A stretch of 64,000 bases of DNA from Microbacterium aurugineum (GTDB taxonomy: Bacteria; Actinomycetota; Actinomycetes; Actinomycetales; Microbacteriaceae), in the NCBI RefSeq assembly GCF_023101205.1, contig NZ_CP078078.1, forward strand, positions 992,001 through 1,056,000, written 5' to 3'. A model generated the notes under the pieces. The model saw nothing but the letters and a program-made list of their open reading frames with translations, was not told where the DNA came from and made no database searches. Of this stretch, positions 48,955 to 57,435 are shown one piece after another. The stretch's first letter is position 1. Every line of letters begins with the position of its first letter. A program made the translations under genes and the position numbers.

Positions 48955-50778
48955 ATGGCACATCTTCTCGGGGCTGAAGCCCTGCATCTCGAATACCCGA
49001 CCAGGGTCGTCTTCGACTCCGTGACCCTCGGCATCGAAGAGGGTGATCGCATCGGCATCGTCGGCCGCAACGGCGACGGCAAGTCGAGTCTTCTCGGCAT
49101 GCTCGCGGGGATCAAGGAACCGAACTCGGGCCGCGTCACGGTGCGCGGCGGCACGCGCATCGGTGTGCTCGATCAGGCGGACACCCTCCCCGACGACCTG
49201 ACCATCAGCGCCGCAGTGGTCGGGGACACCCCGGAGTACGAGTGGGCCGGCGACGCGCGGATCCGCGACGTCATCGAAGGACTGCTCACCGACCTGCCCT
49301 GGGATGCGGAGATCGGCTCCCTCAGCGGTGGTCAGCGGCGCCGGGTGTCGCTCGCCAAGCTCCTCACCGGAGACTGGGACGTCATCGCGCTGGATGAGCC
49401 GACCAACCACCTCGACGTCGAGGCCATCACCTGGCTCGCGGGGCATCTCAAGAAGCGCTGGTCGCCGAACGCCGGGGCCCTCATGGTCGTGACCCACGAC
49501 CGGTGGTTCCTCGACGAGATCAGCACCGAGACCTGGGAAGTGCACGACCGGATCGTCGAGCCCTTCGAGGGCGGCTACGCGGCATACATCCTGCAGCGCG
49601 TCGAACGCGACCGCATGGCGGCGGCGACCGAGGCGAAGCGCCAGAACCTCGCCAAGAAGGAACTCGCCTGGCTCCGTCGCGGTGCTCCCGCCCGCACGGC
49701 CAAGCCGAAGTTCCGCATCGACGCGGCCAACGAGCTGATCGCCGATGTGCCGGAGATCCGCGACAAGGTGTCGCTGCAGTCGCTCGCGGTCTCGCGCCTC
49801 GGCAAGGACGTGGTCGATCTGCTCGACGTCGGCGTGACCTACCCGACGGCGGACGGCGGCGAGAAGGTCGTGCTGCGCGACGTCGAGTGGCGCATCGCAC
49901 CGGGGGAGCGTACCGGCATCCTCGGCGTCAACGGCGCCGGCAAGTCGACGCTCCTCGGGCTCATCTCCGGCACGGTCGAACCGACCACGGGTCGGGTCAA
50001 GCGCGGCAAGACCGTGAAGGTGCAGACCCTCACCCAGCGACTCGACGAGCTCACTCAGCACTGGAACGACCCGGTGCGCGTGATCATCTCCGGGCTGCGC
50101 ACCTCCTACACGATGGGAGCGGGCTCCAAGGCGCAGGACCTCACTCCCGGTCAGCTGCTCGAGCGGCTCGGCTTCGATTCGGCCCAGCTCTCCACTCCGG
50201 TCAAAGACCTCTCGGGTGGGCAGCAGCGTCGCCTGCAGCTCCTGCTCGTGCTGCTCGACCAGCCGAACGTGCTGATCCTCGACGAGCCGACCAACGACCT
50301 CGACACCGACATGCTCGCCGCGATCGAGGACCTCCTCGACTCCTGGTCGGGAACGCTCCTGGTCGTCAGCCACGACCGCTACTTCCTGGAACGCGTCACC
50401 GACCAGCAGTACGCGATCCTGGACGGGCATCTGCGGCACCTGCCCGGAGGGGTCGACGAGTACCTGCGGCTGCGCCACCTCCAGTCTTCGACCGGACCGA
50501 AGCAGACCGCCACGGCCGCAGCGACCGCGACGACCGCCGCCACCTCCAAAGGTCTCGATGGCGCGGCCCTGCGCACGGCTCAGAAGGAGGTGTCGGCCCT
50601 CGAGCGGCGCATCCAGAAGCTCACGCAGCAGGTCAACGCCGCCAAGACCGCGCTGGCCGACCACGACCAGTCCGACTACGAGGGCCTCGGCGAGCGGATG
50701 AAGAAGATCAGCGAGCAGCAGGCCGAGATCGAGGAGCTGGAGCTGCGCTGGTTCGAACTCACCGAGGAGATCGGCTGA
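48955..50778 (+). CDS. ABC-F family ATPase (Uup/EttA-like)
   Basis: A 607-aa soluble protein with two ABC domains and no membrane segment. The first Walker A is GRNGDGKSS, with Asp in place of the usual Ala; the second is GVNGAGKST. Signatures LSGGQRRRV and LSGGQQRRL and Walker B motifs ALDEPTNHLD and LDEPTNDLD are intact. The C-terminal about 80 residues are a Lys/Glu-rich coiled coil as in Uup. ABC-F proteins act on the ribosome. It normally follows ispE in actinobacteria. TACCCT (48940-48945) and GGAAGGA precede ATG 48955. Confidence 0.93.
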   Translation: MAHLLGAEALHLEYPTRVVFDSVTLGIEEGDRIGIVGRNGDGKSSLLGMLAGIKEPNSGRVTVRGGTRIGVLDQADTLPDDLTISAAVVGDTPEYEWAGDARIRDVIEGLLTDLPWDAEIGSLSGGQRRRVSLAKLLTGDWDVIALDEPTNHLDVEAITWLAGHLKKRWSPNAGALMVVTHDRWFLDEISTETWEVHDRIVEPFEGGYAAYILQRVERDRMAAATEAKRQNLAKKELAWLRRGAPARTAKPKFRIDAANELIADVPEIRDKVSLQSLAVSRLGKDVVDLLDVGVTYPTADGGEKVVLRDVEWRIAPGERTGILGVNGAGKSTLLGLISGTVEPTTGRVKRGKTVKVQTLTQRLDELTQHWNDPVRVIISGLRTSYTMGAGSKAQDLTPGQLLERLGFDSAQLSTPVKDLSGGQQRRLQLLLVLLDQPNVLILDEPTNDLDTDMLAAIEDLLDSWSGTLLVVSHDRYFLERVTDQQYAILDGHLRHLPGGVDEYLRLRHLQSSTGPKQTATAAATATTAATSKGLDGAALRTAQKEVSALERRIQKLTQQVNAAKTALADHDQSDYEGLGERMKKISEQQAEIEELELRWFELTEEIG

Positions 50779-50818
50779 CGGAGGAATATCCTTCTCTCAC
50801 CGCTGTTGGGAGGTAGGG

Positions 50819-52570
50819 ATGGAAGGCCTCGAAGTAACGGTCCTGCTCGGACTCACGATTCTCGTCGGAACCCTGATCGCCCCGCGCGTGCGTCTCGCGC
50901 TGCCCCTCGTCCTGGTCATCTTCGGGCTGCTCCTCGGCTTCGTGCCACCACTGCGCGAGGTGCAGCTGCCGCCGGAGACGGTGCTCCTGCTGTTCCTCCC
51001 GGTGATGCTGTTCTGGGAGAGCCTGACGACCTCATTGCGGTCGATCCGCCGCGACTTCCGCTACATCCTGCCGATGAGCACCGTGCTGGTCGTCGCCTCG
51101 GCCTTCGCCGTGGCCGGCATCGGTGTGCTGTTCAGGATGCCGTGGGAGATCGCGCTCATCCTGGGCGCCGCCGTCGCTCCGCCCGACGCCACGGCCGTCG
51201 CCGCCCTCGGGCGCCTCCTCCCGCGACGCATGTTCATGAAGCTCAAAGCGGAGAGCCTGACCAACGACGGCACGGCTCTGGTGCTCTACGCGATCGCGGT
51301 CGCGCTCGCGCTCGGCGGTCAGATCACGCCGCTGTCGGTGACCGTCGATCTGCTGATCTCGTATGTCGGGGGGATCGCGGCCGGTACCGTGGTCGCCGCT
51401 CTCGGCTACCTGCTGCTGCGCCGCACGGCCTCGACGATCGTGATCAACGTCGCGCTGCTGCTGATCCCGTTCACGGCGTTCCTCCTCGCCGAGACGGTGC
51501 GCGCCTCCGGTGTGCTCGCGGTCGTCGTCGCCGGACTCATCGTCGCCTACGTGTCGCCGCGGGTCACGACCGCGTCCTCCCGTCGCCAGGCTGATGCGGC
51601 CTGGCCGTTCGGAGTCTTCCTGCTCAACGGTGCGCTGTTCGTCCTGATCGGACTCGAAGTGCAATACGTCGTGCATGAGATCTCGGCCGCGGCGATCGGC
51701 CGCCTCGTGCTCATCACGCTCGCGGTCTGGGCGACGCTCCTGGTCGTGCGATACCTCTTCCAGCTGCTGAACGTGCCGTTCCAGCGGCGGACCGATCCTC
51801 GACCCGCGAGGGGCGCACGATCTCGGGCGCGGGTCGTGTCCACTCTGGCGGGGATGCGCGGGGCGGTGTCTCTCGCCATCGCCTTGTCCGTGCCGGCGAG
51901 CATCACCGAAGGCGGCGCTCTGAACGGACGCGATGAGATCGTGTTCGTCACCGCTGGTGTCATCCTGCTGAGCCTTCTCGTCCAGGGCCCGTTCCTGCCC
52001 GCGATCGTGCGCTGGGCCCGCTTCCCGGCCGACCACGTCGAGGACGAGGAGTACGAGCTCGCCGAGCGCGCGATCTCCGGGGCCGCCCTGGCCGCTCTCG
52101 ACGACCTCGCCGCCGAACACGGCGTGGGGCAGGAGGTGCGCGACCGCGTGCGCTCCGAGGGGTATCAGATGCTCGAGTTCGCGAATGCGCGCGCCCTGGC
52201 ACGAGAACAGGCGCTGGTGGATGCGGAAGCCGACGCCCTCGACGAGATGCTGGGGGAGCCGGACCCGCTGGGTGCCGGCACCGCCACACCTCCGAGCGTC
52301 ACCGATACCGGGGTGGATCAGGCCGACCCGCCCGACGGCACGGTCCTGCAGATGATCGCGACCTCGACCGACGTCGACATCGCACAGCGCTCGCCGCTGG
52401 TCCGGCACGAGGAGCACACGCGGCTCAAGCTCGCCCTCCTCGACCGGAAGCGGGAGGTGCTGCTGGGGCTTCGCGGTGCCGGCACCGTCGATGACGTCGT
52501 GGTGCGCCGGATCTCCGCCCGCCTCGACCTCGAGCAGGTGCGGCTGCAGGGCATCGAGGAGTTCGACTGA
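50819..52570 (+). CDS. CPA1-family Na+/H+ antiporter
   Basis: A 583-aa membrane protein with about 12 hydrophobic segments (residues 1-400) and a long cytoplasmic C-terminal helical domain (about 410-583). Transport-site motifs are PPDATAV (about residue 121), ESLTNDGTAL (about 146) and TLAGMRGAVSLAIAL (about 345). It probably exchanges protons for Na+ or K+. GGGAGGTAGGG lies just before ATG 50819. It follows the ABC-F gene by 40 nt and may be co-transcribed. Confidence 0.93.
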   Translation: MEGLEVTVLLGLTILVGTLIAPRVRLALPLVLVIFGLLLGFVPPLREVQLPPETVLLLFLPVMLFWESLTTSLRSIRRDFRYILPMSTVLVVASAFAVAGIGVLFRMPWEIALILGAAVAPPDATAVAALGRLLPRRMFMKLKAESLTNDGTALVLYAIAVALALGGQITPLSVTVDLLISYVGGIAAGTVVAALGYLLLRRTASTIVINVALLLIPFTAFLLAETVRASGVLAVVVAGLIVAYVSPRVTTASSRRQADAAWPFGVFLLNGALFVLIGLEVQYVVHEISAAAIGRLVLITLAVWATLLVVRYLFQLLNVPFQRRTDPRPARGARSRARVVSTLAGMRGAVSLAIALSVPASITEGGALNGRDEIVFVTAGVILLSLLVQGPFLPAIVRWARFPADHVEDEEYELAERAISGAALAALDDLAAEHGVGQEVRDRVRSEGYQMLEFANARALAREQALVDAEADALDEMLGEPDPLGAGTATPPSVTDTGVDQADPPDGTVLQMIATSTDVDIAQRSPLVRHEEHTRLKLALLDRKREVLLGLRGAGTVDDVVVRRISARLDLEQVRLQGIEEFD

Positions 52571-52674
52571 GCCGGGCGGCACCCGCTCGTGACGCCGTGT
52601 GACAGACCGATTCCGCGCGCGGCGGGAGGCCTGTCTAACGTAGGCGAGTCCCACCAGGAAGGAACTCCTCTCGC

Positions 52675-53586
52675 ATGTCTCGCCGCACCACCACCATCCT
52701 CGCCGCGCTCGCCGCCGTTCCGCTCTTCGTCGCGCTCTCCGGCTGCGCCACGGCGTCTTCCGACGCCGGTTCCGGGGGCGAGGGATCGTCCGGGAACGAG
52801 GTCGTCAAGATCGGTGTCGTCGGCAAGAGCGACGAGCAGTGGCCGGCGTTCGTCGACGCCGCGGCTGAAGAGGGGATCACAGTCGAGCTGGTCGACTTCG
52901 GTTCCTACGAGCAGCCGAACCCCGCGCTGACCGAGGGGGAGATCGACCTCAACCAGTTCCAGCACATCGTCTACCTCGCCGAGTACAACAACGCCTCGGG
53001 CTCCGACCTCACCCCGATCGGCTCGACCGCGATCTACCCGCTCGGCCTCTACTCGACGAAGTACGACGACGTCGACAGCATCCCCGAGGGGGAGACGGTC
53101 GCGGTTCCGAACGACGCCTCCAACCAGGCCCGTGCGCTGAACGTGCTGCAGCAAGCTGGCCTCGTCGAGCTCAAGAGCGGTGGAACACCGTACTCGGACC
53201 TCGCCGACGTCGACACCGGCAAGTCCAAGGTCGAGGTCACGGCGCTCGAGGCCGCGCTCATCCCGACCTCGCTCCCGGACGTGGCCGCCGCGATCATCAA
53301 CAACGACTTCGTGCAGGACGCGGGTCTCACGTTCGATGACGCGATCGCGCAGGATGACCCCGAAGACGCCAGCGCCCTTCCGTACGTGAACGTCTTCGCG
53401 GCCCGCGCCGAAGACGCCGACAACGAGACGTACCGCACGCTGGTCGAGATCTTCCAGACGAACGAGGCCGTGCAGAAGGGTCTGCTCGACTCCTCCGGTG
53501 GCACCGCGGTGGCGCTGCAGACGCCGGTGGAGGATCTGGTCGCCTCACTGAAGAAGGTTCAGCAAGACGCCGCGGACAAGGAGTAG
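52675..53586 (+). CDS. metQ: D-methionine-type ABC transporter substrate-binding lipoprotein
   Basis: A 303-aa NlpA/MetQ lipoprotein with lipobox LSGC (Cys24). Family segments are KIGVVGKSDEQW, VDFGSYEQPNPALTEGEIDLNQFQHIVYL, VAVPNDASNQARAL and ALPYVNVF. AGGAAGGA precedes ATG 52675, and TAACGT (52636-52641) is a likely -10, so this gene has a leader. It is the first gene of the metQNI operon. No SAM riboswitch is visible upstream. Confidence 0.94.
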   Translation: MSRRTTTILAALAAVPLFVALSGCATASSDAGSGGEGSSGNEVVKIGVVGKSDEQWPAFVDAAAEEGITVELVDFGSYEQPNPALTEGEIDLNQFQHIVYLAEYNNASGSDLTPIGSTAIYPLGLYSTKYDDVDSIPEGETVAVPNDASNQARALNVLQQAGLVELKSGGTPYSDLADVDTGKSKVEVTALEAALIPTSLPDVAAAIINNDFVQDAGLTFDDAIAQDDPEDASALPYVNVFAARAEDADNETYRTLVEIFQTNEAVQKGLLDSSGGTAVALQTPVEDLVASLKKVQQDAADKE

Positions 53587-53606
53587 GACCGGGACCGGAG
53601 CAGCAC

Positions 53607-54650
53607 ATGTCGATCGTCACTCTGACGAACGTCTCCAAGACCTATCCGCCGCGCACCCGTGAGGGCGCCGAAGTCGTCGCCGTGGACGACGTCTCCCTCT
53701 CCATCGAGAAGGGCGACGTCTTCGGCATCATCGGCTATTCCGGGGCGGGCAAGTCCACGCTCGTGCGTCTGATCAACGCGCTCGAACCGGCCACGAGTGG
53801 CACCATCACGGTGGACGGCGTCGACATCACCGCGCTCACCGAGCGCCAGCTGCGCACGGTCCGCGGCGGGATCGGCATGATCTTCCAGCAGTTCAACCTG
53901 TTCTCCTCGCGCACGGTCAAGGCCAACATCGCCTACCCGCTCACGCTCGCCGGGTGGTCGAAGCCCGACATCGAGAAGCGCGTCGCCGAACTGCTCCGCT
54001 TCGTGGGCCTCGCCGACAAGGCCAAGGCCTACCCCGAGCAGCTCTCCGGCGGGCAGAAGCAGCGCGTCGGCATCGCCCGCGCTCTCGCCACGGGCCCCGC
54101 GATCCTGCTCGCCGACGAGGCAACCAGCGCTCTCGACCCCCAGACCACTCACGAGGTGCTCGACCTGCTCCAACGGGTCAACAGGGAGCAGGGCGTCACG
54201 ATCGTCGTCATCACGCACGAGATGGATGTGATCCAGACGATCGCGACGAAGGTGGCCGTGATGGAGAACGGCCGCGTGATCGAACAGGGCGACGTGTTCG
54301 ACGTCTTCTCCTCGCCGCAGAACCCGGCGTCGCAACGGTTCGTCGGGACGGTGGTGAAGGGCGTGCCCTCGCCGTCCGAGCGCTCCATCCTGCGCGAGCG
54401 GCATCAGGGGCGCCTGGTCACGTTCTCGTTCCGTGACGGCGACTCCTCACAGGCTCAGGTCTTCCTCGATCTCGCCGGTGCCGGGCTCGACTTCGAGCTC
54501 GTGTACGGAGGGATCAACGACATCCGCGGGCGCGCGTTCGGACACCTCACGCTCGCGATCCGCGGCGACGACGCCGTGATCGATCGCACCCTGGCCGAGA
54601 TCGCGCAGCGCGTCGAAGTCACCGAGATCGCCGGAGAGGAGACCCGCTGA
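53607..54650 (+). CDS. metN: Methionine ABC transporter ATP-binding protein
   Basis: A 347-aa ATPase. Walker A GYSGAGKST, LSGGQKQRVGIARAL and LADEATSALDPQTT are intact. The C-terminal NIL regulatory domain (about 265-347, VTFSFRDGDSSQAQVFLDL) lets cytoplasmic methionine inhibit transport in characterised MetN proteins. Its stop overlaps the metI start (TGATG). Confidence 0.95.
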   Translation: MSIVTLTNVSKTYPPRTREGAEVVAVDDVSLSIEKGDVFGIIGYSGAGKSTLVRLINALEPATSGTITVDGVDITALTERQLRTVRGGIGMIFQQFNLFSSRTVKANIAYPLTLAGWSKPDIEKRVAELLRFVGLADKAKAYPEQLSGGQKQRVGIARALATGPAILLADEATSALDPQTTHEVLDLLQRVNREQGVTIVVITHEMDVIQTIATKVAVMENGRVIEQGDVFDVFSSPQNPASQRFVGTVVKGVPSPSERSILRERHQGRLVTFSFRDGDSSQAQVFLDLAGAGLDFELVYGGINDIRGRAFGHLTLAIRGDDAVIDRTLAEIAQRVEVTEIAGEETR

Positions 54651-55309
54651 TGGATCGCTTGAACGAACTGTGGCCCGAGCTGTGGAAGGCCGCGCTCGAA
54701 ACGCTCTACATGACGACGTTCGCGCTCGTCCTCGGTGGCATCCTCGGCCTGGCGATCGGCGTCATCCTCTACGTCACGCGCCCCGGCGGACTCGCGCAGA
54801 ACAGGCCGGTCGCGCTCATCGCCAACCTCGGGGTGAACTTCTTCCGCCCGATCCCGTTCGTCCTCTTCGTGGCGGTCGCCCAGCCGTTCGCCCGTGCGGT
54901 CGTCGGCACGGGGATCGGCACCACCGCCGGCGCGTTCATGATCGCGCTCGCCGCCGCCTTCGCGATCGGCCGCATCGTCGAGCAGCACCTCGTCTCGGTC
55001 TCGCCCGGCGTGATCGAAGCCGCCCGCTCGATGGGCGCCGGTCCGTGGCGCATCCTCTTCACCGTGGCGATCCCCGAGTCGCTCGGCCCGCTGATCCTCG
55101 GCTACACGTTCATCGTGGTCGCGCTCATCGACATGACGGCGATGGCCGGACTGATCGGCGGCGGCGGTCTCGGCGCGTTCGCCCAGATCTACGGGTTCCG
55201 GCAGTTCGAACCGGTCGTGATGTGGGTGGCGATCGTCCTGATCGTGGTGTTCGTGCACCTCGTGCAGATGCTCGGCACGCGGCTCGCGCGCAAGGTCATG
55301 CGTCGCTGA
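54650..55309 (+). CDS. metI: Methionine ABC transporter permease
   Basis: A 219-aa permease with five or six hydrophobic helices. The EAA-like coupling motif is EAARSMGAGPWRIL followed by ESLGPLILGYTFIV. It is translationally coupled to metN. Its last 14 bp (55296-55309) overlap the 3' end of the convergent pseudouridine synthase gene. Confidence 0.94.
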   Translation: MDRLNELWPELWKAALETLYMTTFALVLGGILGLAIGVILYVTRPGGLAQNRPVALIANLGVNFFRPIPFVLFVAVAQPFARAVVGTGIGTTAGAFMIALAAAFAIGRIVEQHLVSVSPGVIEAARSMGAGPWRILFTVAIPESLGPLILGYTFIVVALIDMTAMAGLIGGGGLGAFAQIYGFRQFEPVVMWVAIVLIVVFVHLVQMLGTRLARKVMRR

Positions 55310-56240
55310 CGGGAGCGCCGGTGCGAGGCGCGTGCTGCAGCGTGCGGCGTGTGCGGAAGACCCGCTCCGTGCCGGTGAGCGGATCGACGAAGCGCAGTTC
55401 GCGCGCGAGCAGCTGCAGCGGACGCTCGAAGTCGTCCGGCAGATCGTCGAGAAGGTCGGGGTAGAACCGATCGTTCAGGATGCCGATGCCGAGGGCGGCG
55501 AGATGCACACGCAGTTGGTGCATCTTGCCGCTGTGCGGGCGGAGGAGGGTGTGCACGACGCGCTCGTCGCTGTCGATGAGCTCGACGAGCGTTTCGGAGT
55601 TCGGCTCCTTCGTGTCGTCGACCTGCACGCGCACCTGACCGCGCGCCTTCACGATGTTGTTGCGGTAGACCACGGGGAATGAGGGGAGCGTCCCGCTCGC
55701 GGGGCGTGCGGACACGGCTTCGTACACCTTCTGCACCTGCCGGTTCTCGAACAGCAGCTGGTACGCGCCGCGCGTCGCCGGACGTGTCGCGAACATCAGC
55801 AGCCCGGCTGTGGCCCGATCGAGTCGATGGATGGGGGCCAGGTCGGGGTTGTCGAGCAGGTTGCGCAGTCGGACCAGCGCGGAATTCTGCAGGAACTTCC
55901 CGCCGGGGGTCGTGGGCAGGAAATGCGGCTTGTCGACGACGACGAGATGGTCGTCCTGATGCAGGATCTCGATCTCGAACGGGATCCGTGTCTCGACGGC
56001 GGGCTCGCGGTAGTACCAGACGAACTCGACGCTGCCCAGCGGCGCATCACGCGGGAGGGGAGAGCCGTCGGCACGCACGATGTCGCCGCGGTCGAAACGC
56101 TCGAGCAGTCGCTCCGGGTCGAGGTGGAAGAAGCGCTCGACCATGTAGGCGGCAGCCGTCGGCCACGGGCCGGTGAGCGGCACGTGCAGCCGCGTCGCGC
56201 CCACGCCGTCGCGGACGGGGAGGGGAGAGGGCATGCCCAT
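55296..56240 (-). CDS. RluA-family pseudouridine synthase
   Basis: A 314-aa enzyme of the RluA family. The catalytic motif IHRLDRATAGLL carries the nucleophilic Asp, followed by RPHSGKMHQLRVHL and LNDRFYPD. There is no S4 domain; the N-terminal about 90 residues are family specific. The RNA target is unknown. The start is ATG 56240 or 56234. It follows the MarR gene by 13 nt on the same strand. Confidence 0.92.
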   Translation of the reverse strand: MGMPSPLPVRDGVGATRLHVPLTGPWPTAAAYMVERFFHLDPERLLERFDRGDIVRADGSPLPRDAPLGSVEFVWYYREPAVETRIPFEIEILHQDDHLVVVDKPHFLPTTPGGKFLQNSALVRLRNLLDNPDLAPIHRLDRATAGLLMFATRPATRGAYQLLFENRQVQKVYEAVSARPASGTLPSFPVVYRNNIVKARGQVRVQVDDTKEPNSETLVELIDSDERVVHTLLRPHSGKMHQLRVHLAALGIGILNDRFYPDLLDDLPDDFERPLQLLARELRFVDPLTGTERVFRTRRTLQHAPRTGAPVSDA

Positions 56241-56253
56241 CAGCGGCCTCCGG

Positions 56254-56748
56254 TCACGAGTCGAAGCTCAGGCTCAGTTTGCGCAGGAGTCCGGCGAGGC
56301 GCTCGCGGTCCGACCGGGAGAGAGCCTGCAGGAGATCGGCCTCCACATCGACGAGACGCGTGATGGCGGCATCCACGCGGATCCGGCCGTCGTCGGTGAG
56401 GGTCACCAGCACGCTGCGACCGTCCCCGGGGTCGGCCTCCCGGCGAACGAAGCGACGCCCGACCAGGCGGTCGATCCGGTTCGTCATCGTGCCGCTCGAC
56501 ACCAGCGTCTGCTGCAGGAGCTGCTTGGGGGAGAGCTGGAACGGGGCACCGGCGCGGCGCAGCGCGGACAGCACGTCCCATTCCCAGTGCTCGAGGTCGC
56601 TGCGGCGGAAGACCTCACGCCGCGCGCGGTCCAGGTGCTTCGACAGCCGGTCCATCCGCGACAGGACCTCGAGAGGGGAGAAGTCGAGGTCCGGCCGTTG
56701 CGTGTTCCACGCGCCGACGATCCGGTCGACCTCATCCACCTCGCTCAT
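56254..56748 (-). CDS. MarR-family transcriptional regulator
   Basis: A 164-aa winged-helix regulator (HWEWDVLSALRRAGAPFQLSPKQLLQQTLVSSGTMTNRIDRL, then the wing ADPGDGRSVLVTLTDDG). ATG 56748 is set by GATAAT (complement of 56755-56760), ending 6 nt before it. It is the first of a two-gene unit with the RluA-like gene. Its ligand and targets are not readable; it might sense phenolic or oxidising compounds, as many relatives do. Confidence 0.93.
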   Translation of the reverse strand: MSEVDEVDRIVGAWNTQRPDLDFSPLEVLSRMDRLSKHLDRARREVFRRSDLEHWEWDVLSALRRAGAPFQLSPKQLLQQTLVSSGTMTNRIDRLVGRRFVRREADPGDGRSVLVTLTDDGRIRVDAAITRLVDVEADLLQALSRSDRERLAGLLRKLSLSFDS

Positions 56749-56754
56749 CCGCCC

Positions 56755-56760
56755 ATTATC
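56755..56760 (-). promoter_or_regulatory. -10 box of leaderless marR promoter, overlapping the upstream stop codon
   Basis: GATAAT on the minus strand ends 6 nt before the MarR ATG, and its TAA is the stop codon of the GNAT gene (ending at 56756). Confidence 0.65.
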
Positions 56761-57253
56761 GCGCGTGCGGAGAGGTGAGCCCGGACGCTGCGGGCAGGTC
56801 GACCGCCATGAAGGTGCTGTGCGGGTCGAGCACGTAGGTTCCGAACGGCCCGCACACGCGGAAGCCGGCCGCGGCGTACAGCGCGCGCGCCGGCACGAAG
56901 AACTCCGCACTCCCGGTTTCGAGCGAGACCCGGCGGATGCCGCGGGCCGCGGCGTCAGCCAGGAGGAACGCGAGCATGGTGCGACCGAGACCGCGTCCGC
57001 GCAGAGCGGGGTCGGTGCGCATCGACTTGATCTCCTCGTGCCCGTCTTCGACGGCCGCCAGAGCACCGGTGGCGACGGGGCGGCCGTCGAGGCGCCCGGC
57101 GAACAAGCGCACGCCCGGGGCGAGCAGACTCTCGAACGCCAGTGCATGGCGGCTCTCCGCCGGCGCGGTGTGCTCCAGCTCGGCGTGATGGGCGACCAGG
57201 AACTCGGCGAGGTCGGGGCGTGCACCCACCACCCGTTCGATCGACATGCTCAT
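56756..57253 (-). CDS. GNAT-family N-acetyltransferase
   Basis: A 165-aa acetyltransferase. The acetyl-CoA binding loop is LRGRGLGRTML (R-x-x-G-x-G/A type), preceded by EIKSMRTDP and followed by SLETGSAEFF and LYAAAGF. The substrate is unknown. Starts at 57253 or 57247 are possible; GATGCT (complement of 57260-57265) ends 6 nt before 57253 and favours it. Its stop codon doubles as part of the MarR promoter. Confidence 0.92.
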   Translation of the reverse strand: MSMSIERVVGARPDLAEFLVAHHAELEHTAPAESRHALAFESLLAPGVRLFAGRLDGRPVATGALAAVEDGHEEIKSMRTDPALRGRGLGRTMLAFLLADAAARGIRRVSLETGSAEFFVPARALYAAAGFRVCGPFGTYVLDPHSTFMAVDLPAASGLTSPHAR

Positions 57254-57362
57254 GACACCAGCATCCCAGAGCGGTGTTTCGGAAGGATGACAGGGGGCGT
57301 GTCAGCGGATCCGGGGCCGGAGCATGGCAGACTTGACCGGTGGCGTCCTCGGGACGGCGCGG

Positions 57363-57434
57363 TCCGCCGTGGTGTAATGGCAGCACGACAGCCTTTGGAG
57401 CTGTGAGGTCTAGGTTCGAGTCCTGGCGGCGGAG
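57363..57434 (+). tRNA. tRNA-Gln (anticodon TTG)
   Basis: A 72-nt cloverleaf. Acceptor arms TCCGCCG (57363-57369) and CGGCGGA (57427-57433) pair, the D arm contains the TAATGGCAGC loop, the anticodon stem ACAGC/GCTGT encloses loop CTTTGGA with anticodon TTG, and the T arm contains TTCGAGT. The discriminator base is G, as expected for tRNA-Gln. CCA is not encoded. glmU begins one nucleotide after the 3' end. Confidence 0.95.
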
Positions 57435-57435
57435 C

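Noticed and set aside
52571..52674. SAM riboswitch or S-box upstream of metQ
   Set aside because: The 104-bp leader shows no SAM-I/SAM-II core or terminator pairing; only a -10-like TAACGT and a ribosome-binding site are seen.
57340..57435. Extended glmU start at 57340
   Set aside because: It would translate through the whole tRNA-Gln gene; GlmU proteins begin near the LAAGQGTRM motif, matching ATG 57436.
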